A stretch of 64,000 nucleotides of DNA from Xenopus tropicalis (lineage: Eukaryota; Chordata; Amphibia; Anura; Pipidae), in contig NC_030680.2 in the NCBI RefSeq assembly GCF_000004195.4, positions 151,792,975 through 151,856,974 on the forward strand, read 5' to 3'. Both the position numbers and the translations under genes were made by a program. Under the pieces are notes generated by a model. The model did no database searches, was not told the DNA's origin, and saw only the letters and a program-made list of their open reading frames with translations. Below, in pieces: positions 33,525 through 46,702 of this stretch; position 1 is the first letter of the stretch, and each line of letters begins with the position of its first letter.

Positions 33525-34272
33525 TATTTTTCAGCATTGTAGCAAAGCGATACAATAAGGAATATGTATGAGAGTGGCCATAGAACTGACAAGACCCTGT
33601 TGCTGGAAATGTCCCGGGGTATTTGGGGCCAGTGGAATATGAGGTTGGGGTAGTACTTGGGGGGGACGGGGGGAATCGTATCCATATTAGGAGCCCATAA
33701 ATGAAAGTAACATTTCGGCTTAAGCCAAACACTTTTAGTCGTTGGCCCATTAATTACAGACAAATTTTCTCGGTTTTCTCACGTCGGCGGCGCAGATATC
33801 TCTCAGCTCGGAGGATGAAGGAATTTATAATCTATTAGCAGAGCATTTTAGAATGTTCCGCGGCCAATGAGTGATGGAGCACAGGTGGCTGATAGAGAGA
33901 TCTGTATGTCCCCAACACATTAGGGGGGATTTAGAGCTTCCCCTGTAGCCATTAGAGTGGGTGTAGGGCAGGCTGGGGATTTACAGCCCCATCAATCTTA
34001 GGCCTTGGGGGCAGTTTGAGTCCATTCTCTCCTTCCTCCCGAGTACCAGGAGAATACCCCCCCCCCGGCCCGGCCCATTCCCAGCTCCGCAGGTGCCTTA
34101 TATCATCTTGTTTACTCCAGTCCTCCCTCTGCTTCTGCCTCTAATGTAATGGGGCCAAGTGTGAGAAACAGGGTGGGGCAGTTTATCCTTTCTTTTGCAC
34201 CACGTTCAGTTAATGTACAATGGGGCCACAGTGTCAGTAATTGGAAGGGCATCAGTGGTAGGTATGAATTGT
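33525..34272. other. Single-copy-like spacer
   Basis: No gene recognised. About 33740-33880 is non-repetitive and could be conserved non-coding DNA. A C-run lies at about 34057-34065. Confidence 0.35.
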
Positions 34273-35830
34273 GGGGCAGAATACGATGGAGACAGTAGGG
34301 CAAGATGGGGACAGTAGGGCAAGATGGAGACAGTAGGGCAAGATGGAGACAGTAGGGCAAGATGGAGACAGTAGGGCAAGATGGAGACAGTAGGGCAAGA
34401 TGGGGACAGTAGGGCAAGATGGGGACAGTAGGACAAGATGAAGACAGTAGGGCAAGATGGGGACAGTAGGGCAAGATGGAGACAGTAGGGCAAGATGGAG
34501 ACAGTAGGGCAAGATGGGGACAGTAGGACAAGATGAAGACAGTAGGGCAAGATGGGGACAGTAGGACAAGATGAAGACAGTAGGGCAAGATGGGGACAGT
34601 AGGACAAGATGGGGACAGTAGGGCAAGATGGAGACAGTAGGGCAAGATGGGGACAGTAGGACAAGATGAAGACAGTAGGGCAAGATGGGGACAGTAGGGC
34701 AAGATGGGGACAGTAGGGCAAGATGGAGACAGTAGGGCAAGATGGGGACAGTAGGACAAGATGGAGACAATAGGGCAAGATGGGGACAGTAGGGCAAGAT
34801 GGATACAGTAGGGCAAGATGGAGACAGTAGGGCAAGATGGGGACAGTAGGGCAAGATGGAGACAGTAGGGCAAGATGGAGACAGTAGGACAAGATGGAGA
34901 CAGTAGGGGCAAGATGGAGACAGTAGGACAAGATGGAGACAGTAGGACAAGATGGAGACAGTAGGGCAAGATGGAGACAGTAGGGCAAGATGGGGACAGT
35001 AGGGCAAGATGGGGACAGTAGGGCAAGATGGGAGACAGTAGGGCAAGATGGGGACAGTAGGACAAGATGGGGACAGTAGGGCAAGATGGAGACAGTAGGG
35101 CAAGATGGGGACAGTAGGGGCAAGATGGGGACAGTAGGGCAAGATGGAGACAGTAGGGCAAGATGGGGACAGTAGGACAAGATGGGGACAGTAGGGCAAG
35201 ATGGAGACAGTAGGGCAAGATGGAGACAGTAGGGCAAGATGGAGACAGTAGGGCGAGATGGGGACAGTAGGACGAGATGGGGACAGTAGGGCGAGATGGG
35301 GACAGTAGGACGAGATGGGGACAGTAGGGCGAGATGGGGACAGTAGGGGCGAGATGGGGACAGTAGGGCGAGATGGGGACAGTAGGGCGAGATGGGGACA
35401 GTAGGACGAGATGGGGACAGTAGGACGAGATGGGGACAGTAGGGCGAGATGGGGACAGTAGGGCGAGATGGGGACAGTAGGGCGAGATGGGGACAGTAGG
35501 GCGAGATGGAGACAGAAGGGCGAGATGGGGACAGTAGGACAAGATGGAGACAGTAGGGCAAGATGGAGACAGTAGGACAAGATGGAGACAGTAGGACAAG
35601 ATGGAGACAGTAGGACAAGATGGAGACAGTAGGGCAAGATGGAGACAGTAGGGCAAGATGGAGACAGTAGGGCAAGATTGAGACAGTAGGGCAAGATGGG
35701 GACAGTAGGACAAGATGGAGACAGTAGGGCGAGATGGGGACAGTAGGGCGAGATGGGGACAGTAGGGCGAGATGGGGACAGTAGGGCAAGATGGAGACAG
35801 TAGGGCAAGATGGGTACAGTAGGGCAAGAT
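34273..35830 (-). repeat. 19-bp minisatellite (GACAGTAGGGCAAGATGGG), about 82 copies
   Basis: The unit is GACAGTAGGGCAAGATGGA or variants with GGACAAGATGAA and GGGCGAGATGGG. GCGAG variants cluster at about 35250-35520 and again at 35720-35780, marking blocks duplicated together. With 19 bp and no stop codon, all three minus-strand frames stay open for 518-577 residues, giving the same leucine- and cysteine-rich repeat. This is an artefact, not a gene. Confidence 0.97.
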
Positions 35831-37400
35831 GCTCAGCATTTTCATAGGGAAACATACAAAGCCCTACATTAGGCAGATGGTATAACCCCCCCTTTTTAAT
35901 TAACTTGGTATAATCTTCCTGATATAAAAGTCCAGTTTTTATGTGATTTCTTGGGGTAGAGTATTAGGGACACAGGGTAGTATGTGTCAGTCCCCCCCCC
36001 TCCTCCAGGGGGTATCACCATGGGGACAGACATTCCCCAGAATTCCCTTTCCTAAAGCCCTTCCTTCTCCTGCCAGAAGCCTGACCAAAACCATAAAGAC
36101 GAGAGTCCCATAAAAAAGATTTAAAGAGGTAGTGTCCCCATTTATTCACCAGTAACCAATGAATAGGGTTTGTGCTAAACTCGAATGTAAAAATTCACCA
36201 TCTAAAAGCTTGGGAGTTCCTATAGCCAATGGGAGCTGTCAAAGGCAAAGTTAAGCCGTATTCTCAAACTCGGAAAATTGGAGATATTTAAGTTTTTTAT
36301 TCAAGCGAGTTTTCCTTAATAATAAAAGTGACCGTTCGATATGCGAGTTTATTTGATTTAGACAAACTCCGATCGGGTCGGTCTCTGGGAGAGAAACCAC
36401 CGCAGAACCTGGTGTTTTGGGTCAGGCTCAGGACAGCGTCTTTGTTATGATCGGAGGGAAATCTGACAGGAACGCGGCACGTTTTTCTACACAATTCTGT
36501 TTGTATTGGACGCGGGGGCTTCGCTCTTCTGTCCTCGCTCTCGGCTTTCCAACAACATCTGTCCCTTTCCGTCATCTTCTCTCGGCCCCGGTGCTTGCAC
36601 TCCGACGGCTCCGAGAGCCAGAAATCAGGGGCGGATCCAGGGGTGAAACTGGGGCTGAGCGAGAGGTGAGAGAGATTGGGCTTCTTGCCCATTAACCCAT
36701 GGGGAACGCTGCTCCCACAAGTATTGGGGTGTCTCAAAGTCTTAGGGTTGCCATTGAGTCCTGCACAGACCTGACCCAGGCCCACTACCCGCATTTATAC
36801 TAGCTTTGACCCGCTACCCAACCAGACCCACAGCTGCCTTGTCCGCAACCTGATCCGTGACCCACTGACTACCATTAAACAGGAAGTGCTCTTGCTGTAA
36901 ACCGGAAGTGACATCATCAAAAGTGGACGGTAGAAAAAAAAGTTACAAAAATATTTATAGGAGTGAAATATTGATCATATAGGTAATATAATGTATATAA
37001 GATCCGTGATCTGACCGCAGCCCCCCAACTCGCATTTATACCCTAACTTTGAGGAGTGAATGAAAGGACCAAGGCGACTGGATAAGCAGAACCGATATAC
37101 AAAGAAAGGAACCAACATGGCGCCAAGAGCCCCGGCGCAGGGGAAGGGACGAGGAAGACTCTGGTATTTCAGGTATTCAGTTGCCATAAAGATACAGATA
37201 TGAATATACACAGTCTGTATCTCTTATATCAACTGGGAAGGGAAAGTTGTCTGAGAGATTATAGAGGGGAAGGAACGGACTTTCTGGAACCGTAAAAGAA
37301 CAACTTCTCCTAATGAGGTGAAAAGAGAGGAGGATTCATATTGTTCTGTGTATCCCAAACTCAACCGCACTGCCGGAAATGGGGCGCCCAAGGCTACTGG
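35831..37400. other. Non-coding spacer with a degenerate dispersed repeat at about 36730-37050
   Basis: 36730-37050 contains CCCGCATTTATAC twice (about 36788 and, as CTCGCATTTATACCC, 37028), GACCCGCTACCCAACCAGAC and CCGGAAGTGACATCATC, which I associate with a common Xenopus repeat. The rest shows no known repeat. Frames of up to 165 residues near 36300-36794 lack any domain and overlap on both strands. Confidence 0.4.
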
Positions 37401-39494
37401 ATTCCCCTGTACTAAGCACAATTCAGCAGGAACAGCCCCCTAAGTTTGCTCATAGTCTGTACAGAGAGATACCATAAAACTATGGCACATAGGGATTCCC
37501 CTGTACTAAGCACAATTCAGCAGGAACAGCCCCCTAAGTTTGCCCATAGCCTGTACAGAGAGATACCATAAAACTATGGCACATAGGGATTCCCCTGTAC
37601 TAAGCACAATTCAGCAGGAACAGCCCCCTAAGTTTGCTCATAGCCTGTACAGAGAGATACCATAAAACTATGGCACATAGGGATTCCCCTGTACTAAGCA
37701 CAATTCAGCAGGAACAGCCCCCTAAGTTTGCCCATAGCCTGTACAGAGAGATACCATAAAACTATGGCACATAGGGATTCCCCTGTACTGAGCACAATTC
37801 AGCAGGAACAGCCCCCTAAGTTTGCTCATAGCCTGTACAGAGAGATACCATAAAACTATGGCACATAGGGATTCCCCTGTACTAAGCACAATTCAGCAGG
37901 AACAGCCCCCTAAGTTTGCCCATAGCCTGTACAGAGAGATACCATAAAACTATGGCACATAGGGATTCCCCTGTACTGAGCACAATTCAGCAGGAACAGC
38001 CCCCTAAGTTTGCTCATAGCCTGTACAGAGAGATACCATAAAACTATGGCACATAGGGATTCCCCTGTACTAAGCACAATTCAGCAGGAACAGCCCCCTA
38101 AGTTTGCTCATAGCCTGTACAGAGAGATACCATAAAACTATGGCACATAGGGATTCCCCTGTACTAAGCACAATTCAGCAGGAACAGCCCCCTAAGTTTG
38201 CTCATAGCCTGTACAGAGAGATACCATAAAACTATGGCACATAGGGATTCCCCTGTACTAAGCACAATTCAGCAGGAACAGCCCCCTAAGTTTGCTCATA
38301 GCCTGTACAGAGATATACCATAAAACTATGGCACATAGGGATTCCCTGTACTAAGCACAATTCAGCAGGAACAGCCCCCTAAGTTTGCCCATAGCCTGTA
38401 CAGAGAGATACCATAAAACTATGGCACATAGGGATTCCCCTGTACTAAGCACAATTCAGCAGGAACAGCCCCCTAAGTTTGCTCATAGCCTGTACAGAGA
38501 GATACCATAAAACTATGGCACATAGGGATTCCCCTGTACTAAGCACAATTCAGCAGGAACAGCCCCCTAAGTTTGCTCATAGCCTGTACAGAGAGATACC
38601 ATAAAACTATGGCACATAGGGATTCCCCTGTACTAAGCACAATTCAGCAGGAACAGCCCCCTAAGTTTGCCCATAGCCTGTACAGAGATATACCATAAAA
38701 CTATGGCACATAGGGATTCCCTGTACTAAGCACAATTCAGCAGGAACAGCCCCCTAAGTTTGCCCATAGCCTGTACAGAGATATACCATAAAACTATGGC
38801 ACATAGGGATTCCCCTGTACTAAGCACAATTCAGCAGGAACAGCCCCCTAAGTTTGCCCATAGCCTGTACAGAGAGATACCATAAAACTATGGCACATAG
38901 GGATTCCCCTGTACTGAGCACAATTCAGCAGGAACAGCCCCCTAAGTTTGCTCATAGCCTGTACAGAGAGATACCATAAAACTATGGCACATAGGGATTT
39001 CCCTGTACTAAGCACAATTCAGCAGGAACAGCCCCCTAAGTTTGCTCATAGCCTGTACAGAGAGATACCATAAAACTATGGCACATAGGGATTCCGCTGT
39101 ACTAAGCACAATTCAGCAGGAACAGCCCCCTAAGTTTGCCCATAGCCTGTACAGAGATATACCATAAAACTATGGCACATAGGGATTCCCTGTACTAAGC
39201 ACAATTCAGCAGGAACAGCCCCCTAAGTTTGCCCATAGCCTGTACAGAGATATACCATAAAACTATGGCACATAGGGATTCCGCTGTACTAAGCACAATT
39301 CAGCAGGAACAGCCCCCTAAGTTTGCCCATAGCCTGTACAGAGAGATACCATAAAACTATGGCACATAGGGATTCCGCTGTACTAAGCACAATTCAGCAG
39401 GAACAGCCCCCTAAGTTTGCCCATAGCCTGTACAGAGAGATACCATAAAACTATGGCACATAGGGATTCCCCTGTACTAAGCACAATTCAGCAG
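37401..39494 (+). repeat. 94-bp minisatellite, array B, about 22 copies
   Basis: Same unit and orientation as 21531-22625. Variants include CTGTACTGAGCAC, ATTCCGCTGTAC, GAGATATACC and TTTGCCCATAG versus TTTGCTCATAG; some appear in neighbouring pairs, as expected for unequal exchange. The array ends in mid-unit at AATTCAGCAG. Confidence 0.95.
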
Positions 39495-40860
39495 AGGAAA
39501 TGAATAGTTCTGGTTAAAGTGCCGGCGCTGAATGACTCTGCTTCTCTATTACAGACAAATAAATCATTCACTAATTACTCTGATTCTTTTGATCTGGAAA
39601 ATACATTTCTAGGTTGTGTTCTAAAAAAAGTCCTGTAGCAAATAAATATCCCGTGCCAGCATTAATTAGCGGCTGTATCCGCGTTGGTGTGTGCGGCTGC
39701 GCAGCGCTGGGCCCCCTGCCCTGGGGGGGTGGGGGGGGTGGGGACAAGACTCGTGTTCATGAGTCGCAATCACCTTGTTCTGCAGAGAATTCACCCTGTA
39801 ACACAGTCTCTATTCTTCCCCCTCATCCAGCCAGCATCATTCCCGTAATGGGGGCAGCTATTCGGGACATTGGGGATCATTTATAAATGCCCCCTTTCCC
39901 CGTTGGACAGGGGCAGAAACGGCAGGATCACAAGAGCACAATTACACCCCCCTCTCACGATTGCACCTGCGTTTGTATTTGCCCCTGCGCTCGCACCAAG
40001 GGGTAGTAATGAGGGGTAGAAATGAGTGAGTTTTTTCTCCAGACATGGAATCGCAGGGAAATTCCACATTTTGTGGCAAATGTTTTCGCAAAACTGTGGC
40101 AAAAATTTGACATGAAAAAAATTGCTGAGACAAAAATGTCTCTGCAAAAAAAATCAGCCATTGACTTTAATGCATTTGGAGTGAGGGATAAAGTTGCGCG
40201 TAAATATATCGCGGTATGGGGCAGATTCATCGGTATTGAGGGGATGTAGGGAAATTACCCGGCTAATTACCCCCCCAGCAAACACGAAAGTGAATTGATT
40301 TCACTTTAACATTAGAAACCATTATTTTGGCAGCGCCGTCCCCTTTCCCTCTAATCAAACTGCCCCGTGTATCAGCGGAATGTCGTGTAGTCGCAGTTCC
40401 CCTTTAATTGGGGCGCAGATGCCCAGAGCCCCGTGGGGCAGGGTTTGTGTGTATGTTGGAACCCTGAGAGCGCCAGCTGCCCATCCCCTCGCTACACTTT
40501 ATAGCCGGGACACCTCCCCGCCAGCTCCCTATTTATTGTGCCCAGAAGGGATGGAAGTGGCACCGGAGCAGCCAGATCTGCGAGTCCCGCCCCCAACAAC
40601 TCCCCGAACCCTGTGACTGAGAGTGCGGCTTGTAAAGCTTCCCCCTAACCCTGCGCATCTGTGGCTCTCGCCTCTCCCCGGGCCCCTGGCATTCCTAATG
40701 CGCAGCCATATTATTGTATTATATGTGCAGTTAAATTATTATTGTATTATATGTGCAGTTATATGGTGCTTTCTTTTTTTGATAAAGGGACGGTTAGATT
40801 TTTAACAAAATAGGATTTATACTCAATTTTTGTGGTTTAAATGGATGTAATTCAGGAATC
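39495..40860. other. Non-coding spacer
   Basis: No gene or known repeat is recognised. A G-rich run lies at 39722-39742. The frames around 39880-40250 read the same DNA on both strands and have no domain. Confidence 0.35.
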
Positions 40861-43800
40861 TCTGCTTCCTTTGCACGGAGGAGTGTATTTCCCGGTACCC
40901 ATGTGACTGTCTCTGCTTCCTTTGCACGGGGGAGTGTATTTCCCGGTACCCATGTGACTGTCTCTGCTTCCTTTGCACGGGGGAGTGTATTTCCCGGTAC
41001 CCATGTGACTGTCTCTGCTTCCTTTGCACGGGGAGTGTATTTCCTGGTACCCATGTGACTGTCTCTGTTTCCTTTGCACGGGGGAGTGTATTTCCTGGTA
41101 CCCATGTGACTGTCTCTGCTTCCTTTGCACGGGGAAGTGTATTTCCTGGTACCCATGTGACTGTCTCTGCTTCCTTTGCACGGGGGAGTGTATTTCCCGG
41201 TACCCGTGTGTCTGTCTCTGCTTCCTTTGCACGGGGGAATGTATTTCCCGGTACCCGTGTGACTGTCTCTGCTTCCTTTGCACGGGGGAGTGTATTTCCC
41301 GGTACCCATGTGACTGTCTCTGCTTCCTTTGCACGGGGGAGTGTATTTCCCGGTACCCATGTGACTGTCTCTGCTTCCTTTGCACGGGGGAGTGTATTTC
41401 CCGGTACCCATGTGACTGTCTCTGCTTCCTTTGCACGGGGGAGTGTATTTCCTGGTACCCATGTGACTGTCTCTGCTTCCTTTGCACGGGGGAGTGTATT
41501 TCCCGGTACCCATGTGACTGTCTCTGCTTACTGTGCACGGGGGAATGTATTTCCCGGTACCCGTGTGACTGTCTCTGCTTCCTCTGCATAAGGGGGAGTG
41601 TATTTCCTGGTACCCATGTGACTGTCTCTGTTTCCTTTGCATGGGGGAGTGTATTTCCTGGTACCCATGTGACTGTCTCTGTTTCCTTTGCATGGGGGAG
41701 TGTATTTCCTGGTACCCATGTGACTGTCTCTGCTTCCTTTGCATGGGGGAGTGTATTTCCTGGTACCCATGTGACTGTCTCTGCTTCCTTTGCATGGGGG
41801 AGTGTATTTCCTGGTACCCATGTGACTGTCTCTGCTTCCTCTGCATAAGGGGGAGTGTATTTCCTGGTACCCATGTGACTGTCTCTGCTTCCTTTGCATG
41901 GGGGAGTGTATTTCCTGGTACCCATGTGACTGTCTCTGTTTCCTTTGCATGGGGGAGTGTATTTCCTGGTACCCATGTGACTTTCTCTGCTTCCTCTGCA
42001 TAAGGGGGAGTGTATTTCCTGGTACCCATGTGACTGTCTCTGTTTCCTTTGCATGGGGGAGTGTATTTCCTGGTACCCATGTGACTGTCTCTGTTTCCTT
42101 TGCACGGAGGAGTGTATTTCCTGGTACCCATGTGACTGTCTCTGCTTCCTTTGCACGGGGAAGTGTATTTCCTGGTACCCATGTGACTGTCTCTGCTTCC
42201 TTTGCACGGGGGAGTGTATTTCCCGGTACCCATGTGACTGTCTCTGCTTACTGTGCACGGGGGAATGTATTTCCCGGTACCCGTGTGACTGTCTCTGCTT
42301 CCTTTGCACGGGGGAATGTATTTCCCGGTACCCGTGTGACTGTCTCTGCTTCCTTTGCACGGGGGAGTGTATTTCCCGGTACCCATGTGACTGTCTCTGC
42401 TTCCTTTGCACAGGGGAGTGTATTTCCTGGTACCCATGTGACTGTCTCTGTTTCCTTTGCACGGGGGAGTGTATTTCCCGGTACCCGTGTGACTGTCTCT
42501 GTTTCCTTTGCACGGGGGAGTGTATTTCCCGGTACCCATGTGACTGTCTCTGCTTCCTCTGCATAAGGGGGAGTGTATTTCCTTGTACCCATGTGACTGT
42601 CTCTGTTTCCTTTGCATGGGGGAGTGTATTTCCTGGTACCCATGTGACTGTCTCTGTTTCCTTTGCACGGGGGAGTGTATTTCCTGGTACCCATGTGACT
42701 GTCTCTGCTTCCTTTGCACGGGGAAGTGTATTTCCTGGTACCCATGTGACTGTCTCTGCTTCCTTTGCACGGGGGAGTGTATTTCCCGGTACCCATGTGA
42801 CTGTCTCTGCTTCCTTTGCATGGAGGAGTGTATTTCCCGGTACCCATGTGACTGTCTCTGCTTCCTTTGCACGGGGAGTGTATTTCCTGGTACCCATGTG
42901 ACTGTCTCTGCTTCCTTTGCACGGGGGAGTGTATTTCCCGGTACCCATGTGACTGTCTCTGCTTACTGTGCACGGGGGAATGTATTTCCCGGTACCCGTG
43001 TGACTGTCTCTGCTTCCTTTGCACGGGGGAGTGTATTTCCTGGTACCCGTGTGACTGTCTCTGCTTCCTTTGCATGGGGGAGTGTATTTCCTGGTACCCA
43101 TGTGACTTTCTCTGCTTCCTCTGCATAAGGTGGAGTGTATTTCCTGGTACCCATGTGACTGTCTCTGTTTCCTTTGCATGGGGGAGTGTATTTCCTGGTA
43201 CCCATGTGACTGTCTCTGCTTACTTTGCATGGGGGAGTGTATTTCCTGGTACCCATGTGACTGTCTCTGCTTACTTTGCACGGGGGAGTGTATTTCCTGG
43301 TACCCATGTGACTGTCTCTGCTTCCTCTGCATAAGGGGGAGTGTATTTCCTGGTACCCATGTGACTGTCTCTGCTTCCTTTGCACAGGGGAGTGTATTTC
43401 CTGGTACCCATGTGACTGTCTCTGCTTCCTCTGCATAAGGGGGAGTGTATTTCCTGGTACCCATGTGACTGTCTCTGTTTCCTTTGCATGGGGGAGTGTA
43501 TTTCCTGGTACCCATGTGACTGTCTCTGTTTCCTTTGCATGGGGGAGTGTATTTCCTGGTACCCATGTGACTTTCTCTGCTTCTTCTGCATAAGGGGGAG
43601 TGTATTTCCTGGTACCCATGTGACTGTCTCTGCTTCCTCTGCATAAGGGGGAGTGTATTTCCTGGTACCCATGTGACTGTCTCTGTTTCCTTTGCATGGG
43701 GGAGTGTATTTCCTGGTACCCATGTGACTGTCTCTGTTTCCTTTGCATGGGGGAGTGTATTTCCTGGTACCCATGTGACTGTCTCTGTTTCCTTTGCACG

Positions 43801-44219
43801 GAGGAGTGTATTTCCTGGTACCCATGTGACTGTCTCTGCTTCCTTTGCACGGGGGAGTGTATTTCCCGGTACCCATGTGACTGTCTCTGCTTCCTTTGCA
43901 CGGGGAAATGTATTTCCTGGTACCCATGTGACTGTCTCTGCTTCCTTTGTATGGGGGAGTGTATTTCCTGGTACCCATGTGACTGTCTCTGCTTCCTTTG
44001 CACGGGGAAGTGTATTTCCTGGTACCCATGTGACTGTCTCTGCTTCCTTTGTATGGGGGAGTGTATTTCCTGGTACCCATGTGACTGTCTCTGCTTCCTT
44101 TGCATGGGGGAGTGTATTTCCCGGTACCCGTGTGACTGTCTCTGCTTCCTTTGTATGGGGGAGTGTATTTCCCGGTACCCATGTGACTGTCTCTGCTTCC
44201 TTTGTATGGGGGAGTGTAT
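40861..44219 (+). repeat. 51-bp minisatellite (CTGCTTCCTTTGCACGGGGG), about 66 copies
   Basis: The unit joins TTCCTTTGCACGGGGGAGTG, TATTTCCCGGTACCCATGTG and ACTGTCTCTGC. A 53-bp variant has CCTCTGCATAAGGGGGAG and recurs at intervals, marking larger blocks. Because 51 is a multiple of three, very long frames arise on both strands (up to 930 residues on the minus strand). The 53-bp units shift the frame, yet the next frame is open too, so no protein is being conserved. The array ends against a truncated MITE. Confidence 0.97.
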
Positions 44220-44220
44220 C

Positions 44221-44444
44221 CCCCTCCCCTATTCATATACCAGTCTCTCATCCAATCCACTCCCTGGTTGCTATGGTAACATAGCAACCAAATAGCTGCT
44301 GAAACTCCAAACTGCAGAGCTGCTGAACTGAAAATGATATAACTAAAAACTACAAATAATACAAAATGAAGACCAATTGCAAATTGTCTCAGAATATCCC
44401 TCTCTACATCCTACTAAACATTAACTCAAAGGTGATTATCCCCA
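44221..44444 (+). mobile_element. T2-type MITE, 3' half only
   Basis: Begins in mid-element at CCCCTCCCCTATTCATATAC and follows the family through CCCTGGTTGCTATGG and CAAATTGTCTCAGAATATCC to AAAGGTGATTATCCCC. The 5' half is missing; in its place is the last unit of the 51-bp array. Confidence 0.7.
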
Positions 44445-44794
44445 GGCACTGTTATCTTTATGCTCCATTAATATCCCCCCCCCCCAATGCTTTTTGCTCA
44501 GCTGTTTGGGGCCCAGAACGTGATGAAGTACAAATTGCGGCGCAGGCACAAAAGGTGTTAATAACGCGGCTCAGACTTTCATCAGTCCCCTCTCAGGTCC
44601 CCGTGTTGTCCCAGAAAGAGGCGAGAATGGGGCGGAGTTGGGATTAAAGGGGAAGAAAGAAGCACATTCAGTCTTCTGGGAGATATATTTACTGTAGGTG
44701 CCTCGGGGCATGGGGGAAACCCAATCATACTGGCACAGGGTAATGTGGCCTTTATTCCTGCACCTTCCTGTCTGACCCAATCTGAGCGTCTCTG
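44445..44794. other. Single-copy-like spacer
   Basis: Mixed sequence with a C-run at about 44477-44485. No gene is recognised. Confidence 0.35.
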
Positions 44795-45247
44795 TGCCCC
44801 TCAGTGACTGCTAATATCCTTATCATTTACAGTAGGGGGTACATTATCCCTTATAATACATGAGTGATACTCAGAGTTCCCTGTATAACTCAGCCTGCAG
44901 CCTTGTGCCTTTATATGGGGGGCACAGAACCCCTCAGTGACTGCTAATATCCTTATCATTTACAGTAGGGGGTACATTATCCCTTATAATACATGAGTGA
45001 TACTCAGAGTTCCCTGTATAACTCAGCCTGCAGCCTTGTGCCTTTATATGGGGGGCACAGAACCCCTCAGTGACTGCTAATATCCTTATCATTTACAGTA
45101 GGGGGTACATTATCCCTTATAATACATGAGTGATACTCAGAGTTCCCTGTATAACTCAGCCTGCAGCCTTGTGCCTTTATATGGGGGGCACAGAGCCCCT
45201 CAGTGACTGCTAATATCCTTATCATTTACAGTAGGGGGTACATTATC
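44795..45247 (+). repeat. 133-bp minisatellite, array B, about 3.4 copies
   Basis: Same unit and orientation as 32262-33524, starting in mid-unit at GCCCCTCAGTGACTGCTAAT and ending in GTAGGGGGTACATTATC. Confidence 0.95.
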
Positions 45248-45620
45248 TCACTCAGTAAGAGGAATGACACCCGGCAGCTGGTGCTTATCGTATCGCTGTC
45301 AGACTGCCTCGGGGCTGTATCGGAGCGGAAAGGCCCATAACAAATAGAAGGAAAGGGTCGGAGTTAAGAGGTCATTTGATTTGAGAGCAAACCTGTCACT
45401 CTCGGTGACATCCCATCATACAAACGAGCAGAGCAGGTCGGGGAGAAATCACTCTAAATCCTTTTAGCCCAGTAAAACAAGGTGAAACCTAAACAGAATC
45501 CGCCTCCTCGTGACAGGTAAATCCTGCCGTGTTTTGCTAACCTCTGTGTGTTTGCCCCGGGGTGTGAGGGTTCAGCGCTGGGGGTGTCGCTCAGTGAGAC
45601 AGTTCAACCCCATGTGATGG
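45248..45620. other. Single-copy-like spacer, candidate conserved non-coding DNA
   Basis: Non-repetitive mixed sequence without a coding frame. It has the look of conserved non-coding DNA, but nothing here proves it. Confidence 0.35.
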
Positions 45621-45624
45621 GGGC

Positions 45625-45913
45625 ACTAACTAACTCACTCACTAACTAACTAACTGACCAACCAACCAACTAACTCACTAACTCACTGACTAACTAACTG
45701 ACCAACCAACTAACTCACTAACTAACTGACTAACTGATTAACTAACTAACTCACTCACTAACTAACTGACTAACTGACCAACCAACTAACTCACTAACTA
45801 ACTGACTAACTGATTAACTAACTCACTAACTCACTCACTAACTCACTAACTCACTCACTCACTAACTAACTGACTAACTAACTGACTAACTAACTGACTA
45901 ACTAACTAACTGA
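45625..45913 (+). repeat. Tetranucleotide microsatellite, (ACTA/ACTC/ACTG)n
   Basis: A run of four-base words ACTA, ACTC, ACTG and ACCA with local higher-order repeats such as ACTGACTAACTGATTAACTA. Confidence 0.95.
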
Positions 45914-45963
45914 TATCCCTTGTACTTCCTGCGCATCAGTCTGTGTCCCATGAGCACCCAGTC

Positions 45964-46669
45964 ACACTTTCCCCTGTCTCTGCCCCTATATATTAGGTAC
46001 CTACCTAGTGCTACCAACCCCTATTTCTGTAGGGAAATGAGAGCAGGGCAGGCAGTAACCCTTCCAACACTTTCCCCTGTCTCTGCCCCTATATATTAGG
46101 TACCTACCTAGTGCTACCAACCCCTATTTCTGTAGGGAAATGAGAGCAGGGCAGGCAGTAACCCTTCCAACACTTTCCCCTGTCTCTGTCCCTATATATT
46201 AGGTACCTACCTAGTGCTACCAACCCCTATTTCTGTAGGGAAATGAGAGCAGGGCAGGCAGTAACCCTTCCAACACTTTCCCCTGTCTCTGCCCCTATAT
46301 ATTAGGTACCTACCTAGTGCTACCAACCCCTATTTCTGTAGGGAAATGAGAGCAGGGCAGGCAGTAACCCTTCCAACACTTTCCCCTGTCTCTGCCCCTA
46401 TATATTAGGTACCTACCTAGTGCTACCAACCCCTATTTCTGTAGGGAAATGAGAGCAGGGCAGGCAGTAACCCTTCCAACACTTTCCCCTGTCTCTGCCC
46501 CTATATATTAGGTACCTACCTAGTGCTACCAACCCCTATTTCTGTAGGGAAATGAGAGCAGGGCAGGCAGTAACCCTTCCAACACTTTCCCCTGTCTCTG
46601 CCCCTATATATTAGGTACCTACCTAGTGCTACCAACCCCTATGTCTGTAGGGAACTGAGAGCAGAGCAG
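45964..46669 (-). repeat. 103-bp minisatellite, array C (reverse), left of the LINE, about 6.9 copies
   Basis: Same monomer as at 14131 but inverted: CCTATATATTAGGTACCTAC, CTAGTGCTACCAACCCCTAT, TTCTGTAGGGAAATGAGAGC. The last partial unit (46602-46669) has three substitutions compared with its neighbours (ATGTCTG, GGAACTG, GCAGAGCAG) and runs into the LINE 5' end. The array continues on the far side of the LINE. Confidence 0.95.
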
Positions 46670-46702
46670 ATGTGCCTGTCTGAGCTGTGAGTGACCTACA
46701 GA

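Noticed and set aside
34273..35830. Three overlapping minus-strand frames of 518-577 residues
   Set aside because: A 19-bp unit without stops opens all three frames and yields the same repeat in each. No start context, domain or codon bias supports a gene.
36297..36794. 165-residue minus-strand frame as a host gene
   Set aside because: No domain, frames overlap on both strands, and part lies in a degenerate dispersed repeat.
40861..44219. Very long open frames (up to 930 residues, minus strand) with 17-residue repeats
   Set aside because: They come from a 51-bp tandem unit with no stop codon. Both strands and several frames are open, and 53-bp variants shift the frame without consequence.
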